A DNA stretch of 56,351 bases from Desulfovibrio sp. (GCA_031288535.1 JAITRF010000150.1:1-56351), one strand, 5' to 3'; shown: positions 15,964 to 24,653, counted from the stretch's first letter. Notes: generated by a model not told the origin, from the letters alone. Made by a program: numbers and translations.

Positions 15964-17711
15964 TCGGAAACGGAAAAATTTATGGGATTGATCTCGGCAC
16001 TACCAATAGTTGCATTTCCGTTCTGGAAGACGGCAAACCACGGGTCATTCCCGTTGACGACAACGGCTTGGTTCCTTCGGTGGTCAGCCTCGACGGAGAC
16101 AAGCTTGTAGTGGGCCGCCGAGCCTTGAACCGTGCCATTGCCTTTCCCGATGACTCTGTCAAATCAATCAAACGGCTGATGGGAACAAACGAAACTGTTG
16201 CGCTGGGGGGACAAAAATTTACTCCGGAGGAAATTTCGGCAAAAATTCTCGGTTACTTGCGCGACGAAGCCAACAGGCTGGAAGGGCATAACGTCGAACG
16301 CGCGATCATAACCGTCCCCGCCTATTTCAGCGATTCCCAGCGCAGAGCGACCATCGAGGCCGGCAAACAGGCCGGCCTGACTGTCGAACGCATTATCAAC
16401 GAACCTACAGCCGCAGCTCTGTTCTACGATCAATTGCGTGTTGAAGCCGAAGGCCGGGTACTCGGAGGCGGGAGTTGGAAACACGCCCTGGTCTATGACC
16501 TTGGAGGAGGCACCTTTGACGTCTCGATCCTGCGGCTGGGAGAAATTATCGAAGTTTTGGCCAGCACAGGGGATACCAGATTGGGGGGCGACGATTTCGA
16601 CGCCTGTCTGGTGAACCTGCTGCTGGAGAAAATTCGGGAAAACGGCGGTCCCGACCTGCAGGGCTACCGGCCGGCCATGGCCCGCCTGAGCGCCGCCGCT
16701 GAACAGGCGAAAACCGCCCTGTCCGCAAAAGCGGAGGTTCTTGTTGAAGAAGCCTATATTCCCACCCCGGACGGCAGCCCGTGTACCGTAAGCCATACAA
16801 TCCAGCGGAATGCCTTCGAGGGGCTGACCGGATATCTGCTGGATCGGACGATCGATTTTGTCAGAAAGGCGCTTGATGAAGCCCGCCTCCGGACTGCCGA
16901 CATTGACCGGGTTATCCCGGTCGGCGGAATGACCCGCATGCCGGCTGTCGCCGAACGGCTGGAAGAAATCTTTGCTGACGCCCAAATAGCGGTTGCGGAC
17001 CCGGACCGTAGCGTCAGTCTGGGAGCAGCCATTGACGGAGGCATCATCAACGGTGAAAACGTCGAGCAGATACTTCTGGACGTCACCGCCCATACCCTGA
17101 GCCTTGCCGCACTATCCTTCCCGGCCGGGGAAGAAGAATGCGTCCCCGTTATTCCCCGCAACACCACCATCCCGGCTGTCCGCTCCCGCCGCTTTGCCAC
17201 CACGGTTGACAATCAGAAAATTGTCAGACTGAAGGCCTATCAGGGAGAGGCATTGTATCCCGAGGACAACGTCCTGATCGGCACGACCTACCTGACGCTG
17301 GCCAAAGCCGATGCTTTCTGCCCCATTGAGGTGGAATATTCTTACGACCTCAACGGTATGATCCACATGGTGGCCGAACAGAAAGGGTACAGCCGCCGCA
17401 CGGAGGTCGAATTCGACAGCCGCAACCCGCAGATTGAGCGGACCCAGGAACTTGATTTTTTTGACGATGGCGACAGCTCCGCTCAAGGCGGCTGTGGGGA
17501 CGAAAAAGATAACGAACGGGATACGGCTCAGGCCGCGACGGGCACGAACTTTGTCATCAACCGGGCGCGTGCGCTGTTGGAAAGGATTGAGGGAGAGAAC
17601 AGGGAACAGCTTGTCGATCTTTTGGGGCGCTACGAAAAGGCGCTGTTTGAGGACAGCGCCGAACTTGACGTGCTGGAAGATGACCTTCTGGCGTTTATGG
17701 ACAAAGTTTGA
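15960..17711 (+). CDS. Hsp70 (DnaK-family) chaperone of a dedicated cassette
   Basis: 583 residues from ATG 15960 (GGAG six bases upstream, overlapping the previous stop). The nucleotide-binding domain shows IDLGTTNSCISV near 8, NEPTAAALFY, VYDLGGGTFDVSIL, GDTRLGGDDFD and VIPVGGMTRMPAV. The interdomain linker is ILLDVTAHTLSL near 367. A beta substrate-binding domain follows to about 490, and a short charged lid ends at 583. It lacks the long disordered EEVD-like tail of DnaK and is shorter than DnaK (~638). It is probably a specialised Hsp70 rather than the housekeeping one, given its private GrpE-like and J-like partners. Confidence 0.93.
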   Translation: MIGNGKIYGIDLGTTNSCISVLEDGKPRVIPVDDNGLVPSVVSLDGDKLVVGRRALNRAIAFPDDSVKSIKRLMGTNETVALGGQKFTPEEISAKILGYLRDEANRLEGHNVERAIITVPAYFSDSQRRATIEAGKQAGLTVERIINEPTAAALFYDQLRVEAEGRVLGGGSWKHALVYDLGGGTFDVSILRLGEIIEVLASTGDTRLGGDDFDACLVNLLLEKIRENGGPDLQGYRPAMARLSAAAEQAKTALSAKAEVLVEEAYIPTPDGSPCTVSHTIQRNAFEGLTGYLLDRTIDFVRKALDEARLRTADIDRVIPVGGMTRMPAVAERLEEIFADAQIAVADPDRSVSLGAAIDGGIINGENVEQILLDVTAHTLSLAALSFPAGEEECVPVIPRNTTIPAVRSRRFATTVDNQKIVRLKAYQGEALYPEDNVLIGTTYLTLAKADAFCPIEVEYSYDLNGMIHMVAEQKGYSRRTEVEFDSRNPQIERTQELDFFDDGDSSAQGGCGDEKDNERDTAQAATGTNFVINRARALLERIEGENREQLVDLLGRYEKALFEDSAELDVLEDDLLAFMDKV

Positions 17712-17715
17712 GGCT

Positions 17716-19761
17716 ATGGCAAAAAAAAAGAAAAAGCATGTTCAGCGCAATCCCTCGCTGAACGAACGCCTTGCCGGATACCGGCAAGCCGGGAAATGGG
17801 AAGCATTCGCCGCTCTCTATCTGCGCGACCCGGAAGCTTCATCCCGTACGCCCTGGGCGCAGCGCTGGCCGGATGTGCTTTGCAACTGCCTGACCAAGGC
17901 CTTGTTCATCAACCGCGATCTGCAGTCGACCCGCGAGTTTGCTTCGCGCCTGCTGAACGAAACCGGAGGCGGCGCGAAGGCCGACATGGCCCGGATAGCT
18001 CTGGATTTTCTGAACATGCGGGCGGATGCCGCAAGCAAACCCTCCCCGCTGATCGCCGAAAGCCAATTGCCAGCTCCCTGGCGGGAACTGCGGGCGGCTT
18101 TGGCGCAAGCGGCCTCTCAACCGAAAAAACGGGGGCGGGCGGCCTTATCTCCGGGCGCGGCGCTGTTGAAAAAACTTCAGACCCGCTTTGCCGCCCTGTC
18201 CGGGGCCGGCACGCTGACGCCCTTCACAGGTTTTCTCCGGCTTGCCGAAGAATTCGAGGTCATAGCCAAAGGCACGGCGGCGGAAAATGCGGCCCGAAGC
18301 ATTCGGGCTCAGGCTGTGCTTTTACGGGATTTGGGGAAAAGGCAGGGCGGTGGAGCGGACGGGATACGAAACCTTGACCGGCTGGAAAAGCACGGCCAGT
18401 TCAGAGAACTGGCCGACGGGAGCATGCCCTCGGCAGTACTGGGCGTCTGGGATTTTTTCTGCTCCCTCGGCGGCCGGAAGTTCGGGCGGGACTGGGAAAA
18501 TGCCGTCCGGACCCTGCGACTGGCGTTTGACCGGAGAACAGACCCGGAATTGTCGACCGCCTTTCGGCAAGTCGTGTTCCCGCCTTCCGGCAAATCCCGC
18601 CTGTTCTGGTTGACCCGGGCCGAAAAGTACGGATGCTGGTCCGAACAGGAGAGATACCTCCTGTCCTTTCTCTGTGCCTATGAAATGTATCGGGATGAGG
18701 ATGTAGATTTTCGCGACACGCCTGTGCAGATGATTCCGGGCTGGACGCAAACCGTGACGGAGATCGGACGCGCAAGGAGGCCCGAGTCTCCCTGGCCTGT
18801 TCAGATGGCCGAAATGCTGGAAGGCATGCTTTTGGAAAATAGCAGCATGTATTTGCCGCTTATACGCCTGCTTGACGTCCCCTATGAAAGCCAGACCGCC
18901 GTCGGACTGATCCTGTTGGCGTTCCGGATGGGGTATCTGGACAAGATCCGCAATTCGGCGGCGGTTCATCGCCTGCCCCTGTCGTTAAGCGGGGACGAAC
19001 TTTCGCTTCTGGTTCAGTTTCTTGTCTTCCATCCCCCCAAGACGGCCAGGATTGACGAACTCGCGGCCATGGTCAAGCCGGATGTTTTTTCCCGCCTGGC
19101 AAATCAATGGGTACTGTATGCGGTTGTCAGTTCGGGCTACATGACAGCGAACGGACAGTCGACAACCCCCTGGGACCGGCTGGCAGAGGGGCAGACATTG
19201 GACATTCTGGCAACATATCTCCACATCGGCGGTCTTCCCCGGGCTTTCTGCCGCTTGTGCCATGGAACTGGCCGACGCCTGTCCGACGACGAAACGCTCA
19301 GACGCGATTTTCAGGATATCCTGCAAAAGGAAGCCGCGGATATGCCTTGGAGCGGCCGGACCTCTCCCGCTTCCAAACCGGATCGGGACGCCGACAATGC
19401 TGTGGGCCAGATGCATGACAAATTCTCTGCCGGACTTTTTTTGCTGCTGACGGCATGGCCTCAGGCGGACGGCCGGATTATGCAGCCGCTTTTCAAACTT
19501 GCCGTTTACTCCTTTGACGCCGAAGACCTCTGGGACGACGTGGTGCAAGCTGTCGACGCCATCAAGGACCCCGACCGGAAAAAGGAAATCATTGATTGCG
19601 TCCGCTTCGTTCTAGACAAAATCCCGCGCCGTCTCATGACGGAGGGAATCGGATATGTACGCAAGATATTCAGAGATATGTCCAAAGGTAAATCCCAGGT
19701 GAACCGGGACAGGCTTTCCGCAATGTTTTTGCCGGGTTTGTCGCCCAGACAAAGGAATTGA
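17716..19761 (+). CDS. 681-residue unknown protein of the Hsp70 cassette
   Basis: Begins 4 bases after the Hsp70 stop, at ATG 17716 with GAGG in front. The N-terminus is strongly basic (AKKKKKHVQRN). The rest is mostly helical with many short Leu/Ala/Trp-rich helices, reminiscent of TPR or HEAT-like solenoids, but I see no clear repeat consensus. It has no signal peptide, membrane segment, nuclease or ATPase motif. Cysteines are scattered, with a CRLCHGTG stretch near 510 and no zinc-finger pattern. I do not recognise the family. Strict operon placement suggests it is the client, scaffold or effector of the Hsp70. Confidence 0.85.
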   Translation: MAKKKKKHVQRNPSLNERLAGYRQAGKWEAFAALYLRDPEASSRTPWAQRWPDVLCNCLTKALFINRDLQSTREFASRLLNETGGGAKADMARIALDFLNMRADAASKPSPLIAESQLPAPWRELRAALAQAASQPKKRGRAALSPGAALLKKLQTRFAALSGAGTLTPFTGFLRLAEEFEVIAKGTAAENAARSIRAQAVLLRDLGKRQGGGADGIRNLDRLEKHGQFRELADGSMPSAVLGVWDFFCSLGGRKFGRDWENAVRTLRLAFDRRTDPELSTAFRQVVFPPSGKSRLFWLTRAEKYGCWSEQERYLLSFLCAYEMYRDEDVDFRDTPVQMIPGWTQTVTEIGRARRPESPWPVQMAEMLEGMLLENSSMYLPLIRLLDVPYESQTAVGLILLAFRMGYLDKIRNSAAVHRLPLSLSGDELSLLVQFLVFHPPKTARIDELAAMVKPDVFSRLANQWVLYAVVSSGYMTANGQSTTPWDRLAEGQTLDILATYLHIGGLPRAFCRLCHGTGRRLSDDETLRRDFQDILQKEAADMPWSGRTSPASKPDRDADNAVGQMHDKFSAGLFLLLTAWPQADGRIMQPLFKLAVYSFDAEDLWDDVVQAVDAIKDPDRKKEIIDCVRFVLDKIPRRLMTEGIGYVRKIFRDMSKGKSQVNRDRLSAMFLPGLSPRQRN

Positions 19762-19831
19762 ACAAAAATCGACGATAAAGCATTTGCCGTCCCGGCGGAA
19801 TATACCGGAAAGCATGGAAGCACCGATTTAT

Positions 19832-19974
19832 GGGAACCTCTACAGACCAGGATTTTTGTTTCCCGGCAAGGAAGGCGAGTTTAGACAAGGGGGAGTATAT
19901 TCAACATATTCGACCCGTTGGCGAAAGAAGCCTGACGCCGCCAAGGGGCAAAAAGACGGTTTATAGAGGTTCCC
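19832..19974. mobile_element. MITE-like element, 143 bp, with TIRs and a 4-bp direct repeat
   Basis: The left end GGGAACCTCTACAGACC (19832-19848) and the inverted right end (19958-19974) match at 15 of 17 positions. TTAT flanks both sides (19828-19831 and 19975-19978), consistent with target-site duplication. The interior has no credible gene. It lies in the gap between the convergent cassette end and smpB. Confidence 0.65.
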
Positions 19975-19997
19975 TTATTTTTGAGGATGAAGCGGTA

Positions 19998-20456
19998 TCA
20001 GGGCAATTTCATTTCCCTGCCGGCGTCCCGCAGTGCGGCTGTTTCCTTTAGATTCTGGCGCTGGTCGTGCAATTTTCTGCCGCGGGCGAGGGCGAGTTCG
20101 ACCTTGATTTTGCCGCGGCTGAAATGCAGGTTCACCGGGATGAGCGCCAGTCCTTTCTGTTCCACCTTGGCGGCCAACGTCCTGATCTCGCGGGCGTGCA
20201 GGAGAAGTTTCCGGTCCCTGTCCGGCTCCTGGGGCGTATAGCCGGCGTTGGCGTAAGGGGCGATGTGCAGGCCCGTGAGAAAGGCTTCGCCTTGGCGGAA
20301 AAGGACATGGGCGTCGTGAAAGTTGGCGTCCCCCTTGCGAAGGCTTTTGATTTCCGCGCCGTTCAGGACTATGCCCGCCTCCGTGAAGTCCAGGAACTCA
20401 AAATTGTGGCGGGCTTTTTTATTGCGCAGTATGGGGGGGCGGCGTTCGTCGTGCAT
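19998..20456 (-). CDS. smpB: SsrA-binding protein SmpB
   Basis: A 152-residue cytosolic OB-fold protein that delivers tmRNA to stalled ribosomes. The N-terminal NKKARHNFEFLDFTEAGIVLNGAEIKSLRKG and central LHIAPYANAGY stretches are diagnostic, as is the basic C-terminal tail RGRKLHDQRQNLKE. It follows ptsI by 27 bases on the same strand and is likely co-transcribed. No ssrA gene was found in the window. Confidence 0.95.
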   Translation of the reverse strand: MHDERRPPILRNKKARHNFEFLDFTEAGIVLNGAEIKSLRKGDANFHDAHVLFRQGEAFLTGLHIAPYANAGYTPQEPDRDRKLLLHAREIRTLAAKVEQKGLALIPVNLHFSRGKIKVELALARGRKLHDQRQNLKETAALRDAGREMKLP

Positions 20457-20483
20457 CCACGCATATTATCCCCGGGAAGGCGG

Positions 20484-22259
20484 CTAGGCAATATCCGCAT
20501 CCGGCAGGCAGGTGAAAAAGTCCGAGTCTTCGGGAAAACGGTTGTAGAGGGCCAGACGCGCCATGTTGCCGATAGTCTGGCCGCTGGGCGCGGACAGGGC
20601 TTCGTGCAGCAGTTCCCGGCAGTCGGAGGCGCGCATTTTGCGGATCAGGTGCTTGGCGGTGGGGATGGATTGCGGGGCCAGGGAGATTTCGTCCACGCGC
20701 ATTCCCACCAGCAGGGGCAGGTTGTAGAGATCGGCGGCCATCTCCCCGCAGATGCAGACCGGGATGCCCGCGGAGTGGGCGTTGTCCACGACCAGTTTGA
20801 TGGAACGGACGACGGCCGGGTGCAGTGTCCGGGTGAGGTAGGCGACTTGGGGGTTATCCCGATCCGCCCCCAGGGAGTATTGAATCAGATCGTTGGTGCC
20901 GATGCTGAAAAAGTCCACCTCGCGCGCCAGGATGTCGGAAATCAACACCGTTGACGGCAACTCGACCATGATACCCAGGGGGATGTCCCGGGCATGGGGA
21001 ATTTTTTCCGCGTCCAGTTCCTGCTTTACCTCGGTGAGGACGGATTTGGCCAGTTTCAGCTCGTCCTGGCCCGAGATCATGGGGAAGAGCAGCGCCGCGT
21101 TGCCGGCCGCCCCGGCGCGCAGGATGGCCCGCAACTGGGTGCGGAAGACGTCCTGATGGTGCAGGCAAAAGCGTATCCCGCGCAGCCCCAGGGCGGGGTT
21201 CGCCTCCGGGGGGGTCTTGCGGCTGCCGATGACCTTGTCGCCGCCCGCGTCAAAGGTGCGGAAGACGATTTTACGCGGGCCCGCCGCCCTGACCATGCCC
21301 AGGTATTCCTGGTAGAGTTCTTCCTCCTCCGGCAGGGCGGGTTTGGAAAGATAGGCGAATTCCGTGCGCACCAGCCCTACGCCTTCGGCCCCGCAGGAAG
21401 CGATGTCCGGGTGTTCCACCATGTTTTCCAGGTTGGCCAGCACGCTTATGCGTTCTCCGTCTTCCGTTTCCGCAGGCAGGGCGGCGCCTTTGCTCACTCT
21501 TTTTTCGTATTCCGCGAAACGCTCGCGCATGACCCGGTATTCCGCGATCTCGGCGGGATCGGGGTCCAGGATCAGGCGTCCGCTCAACCCGTCCACTATG
21601 GCCGTGTTCGCTTGGGAGGCTTTTTCGCCCAGGTTCAGGACCCCGACCAGGGCTGGAATATGCAGGCCGCGCGCCAGGATGCCGCTGTGCGAGGTGGGAC
21701 CGCCCTGTTCCAGAGCAAAGGCCGCCATGTTCCCTTTCGAGAGACCGGCCACGTCTGCCGGGGTCAGGTCCGGGGCCAGTATGATGCCGTTTTCCATCTT
21801 CGGGAAGAGGGCATCGGCCGCGCCGGCCAGACGCGTCTGAATGCGGTCCGCGACCAGGCGCACGTCTTCGATGCGCTCGCGGATATAGGGGGAAGAAAGC
21901 CGGCTGAAAGTATCGGCTATTTGCGCCACGCACTCCTCAAGCGCCCATTCGGCGTTCATGCGGTGTTCCCGGATGCGCCGGACGGCTTCGCTGCCCAGTT
22001 TGCGGTCCCGGCAGATCATGACCTGGGAAGTCAGGATGTCCCTTTGAATTTTCAACTCCGGAGGCAGCCCGGAGCGCGCGCGCTCAAAGCCCGCCGCGGC
22101 CTCCTCTATGGCGGTTGCCAGGCGTTCGCTTTCTTCCTGCACGCGGTCGTTGGGGACGAGCGCATGGCGCATGTTCTGCCTGTGCCGTTTCAGGAAAAGG
22201 CAAGGCCCGATGGCGATGCCGGCGGATACGGTTATGCCGCGCAGTATCGCCCTGGCCAT
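20484..22259 (-). CDS. ptsI: PTS Enzyme I (phosphoenolpyruvate-protein phosphotransferase)
   Basis: A 591-residue cytosolic enzyme that autophosphorylates with PEP and phosphorylates HPr. The phospho-His is His191 in GGPTSHSGILARGL. PEP-binding landmarks FRTFDAGGDK, EANPALGLRGIRFCL, FPMISG, GIMVELPS and GTNDLIQYSLGADRDN, and the C-terminal CICGEMA, are all present. The ATG at 22259 overlaps the ptsH stop (TAATG). No Enzyme II is encoded here; in Desulfovibrio relatives this type of EI/HPr pair often serves a mannose-type or regulatory PTS encoded elsewhere. Confidence 0.95.
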   Translation of the reverse strand: MARAILRGITVSAGIAIGPCLFLKRHRQNMRHALVPNDRVQEESERLATAIEEAAAGFERARSGLPPELKIQRDILTSQVMICRDRKLGSEAVRRIREHRMNAEWALEECVAQIADTFSRLSSPYIRERIEDVRLVADRIQTRLAGAADALFPKMENGIILAPDLTPADVAGLSKGNMAAFALEQGGPTSHSGILARGLHIPALVGVLNLGEKASQANTAIVDGLSGRLILDPDPAEIAEYRVMRERFAEYEKRVSKGAALPAETEDGERISVLANLENMVEHPDIASCGAEGVGLVRTEFAYLSKPALPEEEELYQEYLGMVRAAGPRKIVFRTFDAGGDKVIGSRKTPPEANPALGLRGIRFCLHHQDVFRTQLRAILRAGAAGNAALLFPMISGQDELKLAKSVLTEVKQELDAEKIPHARDIPLGIMVELPSTVLISDILAREVDFFSIGTNDLIQYSLGADRDNPQVAYLTRTLHPAVVRSIKLVVDNAHSAGIPVCICGEMAADLYNLPLLVGMRVDEISLAPQSIPTAKHLIRKMRASDCRELLHEALSAPSGQTIGNMARLALYNRFPEDSDFFTCLPDADIA

Positions 22260-22549
22260 TATTCTTCCGCTCCGAAGTCCGCGAATATTTCCCCGAGTCT
22301 CTCGGCCGCCTCCCCTGCGTCCGCGCCGCGCGCGCGCAGGGTAAGGACGGCGCCTTTGACGGCCGAAAGGCTCAAAATGTCCAAAACGCTCTTGGCGTCC
22401 ACAAGCTGGTTGCCGCAGCCCAGAGAAATTTCGGCCGAGAACTCCTGGGCCGCCTGGGCCAGACGCACGGCCGGACGGGCGTGCAGGCCGATTTCCTCGC
22501 GCACGGTGAACACTCTTTCCACTTCGGAGGCGGCGGCAAAATCCTTCAT
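22259..22549 (-). CDS. ptsH: PTS phosphocarrier protein HPr
   Basis: A 96-residue HPr. The active His is His23 in GLHARPAVRLAQ. The second landmark, DAKSVLDILSL (51-61), includes Lys53-Ser54, equivalent to the regulatory Ser46 of Gram-positive HPr. Ser phosphorylation is therefore possible if an HPr kinase exists in the genome. An N-terminal extension of about 8 residues precedes the usual start. Its ATG overlaps the stop of the upstream small gene as ATGA. Confidence 0.93.
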   Translation of the reverse strand: MKDFAAASEVERVFTVREEIGLHARPAVRLAQAAQEFSAEISLGCGNQLVDAKSVLDILSLSAVKGAVLTLRARGADAGEAAERLGEIFADFGAEE

Positions 22550-22815
22550 TGTCCCCCCGCGGCCTCGTCCGATTCTTGCAGGAGGGTCTCCAGGCGTTCA
22601 AGCCGGACTTTTATTTCTTCCAGCTCCCCCGAAGGCCGCTCGCCTGCCGCCTGCTCAAAGGCGGCGAGGGCCGATGAGATTTCCCGGCGCAACAGGGCTT
22701 CTCTGCCCAGAAGAGCGGCGTACGCCGCGCGCAACTGCCCGAGTTGCTCCGCGAATTCAAACTGCTGAAGGATGCACAGGTGTTTGTTCAGTAAATCCAG
22801 AATATGCCGGTTCAT
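22546..22815 (-). CDS. Small coiled-coil hypothetical protein upstream of ptsH
   Basis: An 89-residue protein from ATG 22815 (GGAAC/GGGA just upstream), overlapping ptsH by 4 bases. It is largely helical with a C-terminal heptad pattern (LEEIKVRLERLETLLQE), so it is probably a coiled coil. There is no membrane segment or catalytic motif. I do not recognise it. Tight coupling to ptsH-ptsI suggests a regulatory or accessory role in this PTS. Confidence 0.7.
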   Translation of the reverse strand: MNRHILDLLNKHLCILQQFEFAEQLGQLRAAYAALLGREALLRREISSALAAFEQAAGERPSGELEEIKVRLERLETLLQESDEAAGGQ

Positions 22816-22952
22816 GTCCCGTTCCGCTCCAAAAGGCGATTGATGGCGGTTCCTTTCGTCAATGCCGTTGCTCATGCATTCAACGCATTGAATTTTAATA
22901 GGAAAATTGTCAACAGTCCGCATTGTAAATGGGAAACGATATGAGGCAATCC

Positions 22953-23014
22953 CGCGGCAAGGATTTGCTTGGCAAACACTTGCGGGGCAGAGGACATTTT
23001 CAATGTCACTCTGC
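22953..23014 (+). repeat. Type-1 repeat, degenerate copy
   Basis: CGGCAAGGATTTGCTTGGCAA (module B, imperfect) followed by GGCAGAGGACATTTTCAATG and a closing CACTCTGC. It lies between the rsmI 3' end and the PTS operon start. Confidence 0.45.
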
Positions 23015-23055
23015 GCTAATTCCGAACAAAATGGAACATTTCATTCGGAACGGGG

Positions 23056-23077
23056 CTGACGCAACAAGATGCGTCAG
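23056..23077 (-). terminator. Stem-loop after rsmI (type-2 stem)
   Basis: CTGACGCA-acaaga-TGCGTCAG, a perfect 8-bp stem extended by G-C/G-U pairs. It is the same stem found in the large type-2 repeats. It is flanked by a 10-bp direct repeat TCATTCGGAA (23041-23050 and 23083-23092), the second copy being the rsmI stop region. Terminator function is inferred from position; no clear U-run is present. Confidence 0.45.
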
Positions 23078-23082
23078 TCCTG

Positions 23083-23934
23083 TCATTCGGAATCCGGATT
23101 AGGGACGAGATTTTGCATCCGCCGGTAGATTTCCCTTGCCGTGCCTTTGCCGACGCGCTTGCGCACCCGTTTTGCCGTCTCCCGCGCTCCCAACCCCGCC
23201 TTTGCCTCCTCTTCAATCAGCCGGTCCAGGTCCTCGGGCGGGACGCGTTCTTCGTCCTGGGGCGGGCCTATGATCAGGGTGATTTCCCCCGGAAGGTCCT
23301 GCGGGAGGCTTGCGAAGTCTTCCAGAGAAAAGGGGATGAATTCCTCGTGCGTTTTGGTCATCTCCCGCGCCAGACAGGCTTCGCGTTTTCCCAGTACGCG
23401 CAGGGCGATTAAGAGACAATCCCTGATCCGGTTTTTCCTTTCAAAAAAAACCAGGCTCAGGCAGAGGCGGGCGTAAGGCGCGAAGAAGGCTTCCCGATCC
23501 GAGTCCTTGCGCGGCGCAAAGCCGAGAAAGGCGAAAGGCACGGGCGCGATCCCGCAGGCGGACAGGGCGGCGGCCGGGGCTGAAGGTCCCGGCAGGGGCG
23601 AGACCCTGATGCCTTCCTTCCGGCAGGCCCGCACCAGACGGTAGCCGGGGTCGGCGAGCAAAGGCGTGCCCGCGTCGGAGATCAGGGCCAGGTTGAGACC
23701 TTTTTTCAGAAGAACCAGGGCCAGGGGCAGGCGTTTTTCCTCGTTGTGCTCGTGCAGGGACAGGAATCCCGGAGAGCGCAGGCCGCAACGGGCGAGCAAG
23801 AGCCCGGCCCGGCGCGTGTCTTCCGCCAGAATGCGGTGCGCTCCGGTCAAGGTTTCCCTGGCCCTCGGCGAAAGGTCACCAAGGTTGCCAAGCGGTGTCG
23901 CCACCACCCACAAGATGCCGGAGTTCGATGACAT
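23083..23934 (-). CDS. rsmI: 16S rRNA (cytidine-2'-O)-methyltransferase RsmI
   Basis: A 283-residue SAM-dependent enzyme that modifies C1402 of 16S rRNA. It starts near SNSGILWVVATPLGNLGDLSPRA (tetrapyrrole-methylase fold) and shows AEDTRRAGLLL, ALISDAGTPLLADPG and LPGPSAPAAALSACGI, all RsmI landmarks. The C-terminal 60 residues form a small extra basic domain (GARETAKRVRKRVGKG). The start codon lies 59 bases inside the 3' end of yraN, an unusually long overlap in another frame. Confidence 0.92.
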   Translation of the reverse strand: MSSNSGILWVVATPLGNLGDLSPRARETLTGAHRILAEDTRRAGLLLARCGLRSPGFLSLHEHNEEKRLPLALVLLKKGLNLALISDAGTPLLADPGYRLVRACRKEGIRVSPLPGPSAPAAALSACGIAPVPFAFLGFAPRKDSDREAFFAPYARLCLSLVFFERKNRIRDCLLIALRVLGKREACLAREMTKTHEEFIPFSLEDFASLPQDLPGEITLIIGPPQDEERVPPEDLDRLIEEEAKAGLGARETAKRVRKRVGKGTAREIYRRMQNLVPNPDSE

Positions 23935-24340
23935 TGCAATGCTGCTCCGGGTGGAAGACCCCTTGGGGGTCGCGGCCAACCAGCACCAGGTCAAAGCGGC
24001 AGGGGCGATCCCAGAGGGCATGGGCGGAAAGATACAGCCGGGCCGCCTGTGCCAGCCTGCGCCTTTTGCTTTCGGTAAAAGACGCATACAGGGGTATGCC
24101 GTCCCTGCAAAAAGGTTCCGGGGCGGAGGCGTCAGGGGACGCGGGCAGCGCGCGCGTTTTGACTTCGACGAAAACCAGCGCGTCCCCCCTGGCTGTCACC
24201 AGATCGAGCTCAAGGCCGCTACGCGCGCCTTGCGGCCGCCAGTTGCGGTGCAGAATGCGGAAACCTTGCCGGACGAGAAACGCGGCCGCCGCGTCCTCTC
24301 CCGCCCGGCCAAGCTCCAGATGCGCGTTTTTTTCCGCCAT
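23876..24340 (-). CDS. yraN: YraN / UPF0102 endonuclease-fold protein
   Basis: A 154-residue protein from ATG 24340. The UPF0102 signature is clear: HLELGRAGEDAAAAFLVRQGFRILHRNWR, then LELDLVTARGDALVFVEVKTR (PD-(D/E)xK-like D...ExK). Its biological role is unknown; it is thought to act on nucleic acid. It overlaps rsmI by 59 bases, a pairing also seen in other bacteria. Reading further upstream gives an Arg-rich stretch that looks non-coding. Confidence 0.88.
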   Translation of the reverse strand: MAEKNAHLELGRAGEDAAAAFLVRQGFRILHRNWRPQGARSGLELDLVTARGDALVFVEVKTRALPASPDASAPEPFCRDGIPLYASFTESKRRRLAQAARLYLSAHALWDRPCRFDLVLVGRDPQGVFHPEQHCNVIELRHLVGGGDTAWQPW

Positions 24341-24653
24341 GGCCCGCCGTCTCTGTTCCGCCCCGCCGGGTGCAAGAAGCCGCCTCAAAATCGATTTTAA
24401 CGGTTTCAGACGCCTCCCGCAAGGGTGGCGCGGCTGCTTGTGGCGATGCGAACAAGCTTTGCCGTCCAAGGCATTTTACGCTTGAAACGCTTGCCTGACG
24501 GCGGACAAGCCCGCCGTCAGGCATTTCGCTGCAAGGATTTGCAGGCAAATCCTTGCAGAGCAGTCCAAATTTCAAAGTTATTTTTCAAAGTTACTTTTCA
24601 AAGTTGAACTGCTCTAGCGACAATCTCAAGCGTAAAATGCTCCAGAAGTATAC
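24341..24653. other. 313-bp gap, mostly type-1 repeat
   Basis: No gene. About 174 of the bases are the type-1 repeat at 24470-24643. The remainder contains short open frames with no ribosome site. Confidence 0.5.
24470..24643 (-). repeat. Type-1 modular hairpin repeat, expanded copy
   Basis: GCATTTTACGCTTGAAACGC and GCCTGACGGCGGACAAGCC pair with GCCGTCAGGC (module C); GCAAGGATTTG pairs with CAAATCCTTGC (module B); AGAGCAGTCC pairs with GAACTGCTCT (module A). Inside module A, a TTTTCAAAGTTA-like unit is present about three times in tandem. A second module C end (GCGTAAAATGCTCC) is appended. Confidence 0.8.
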
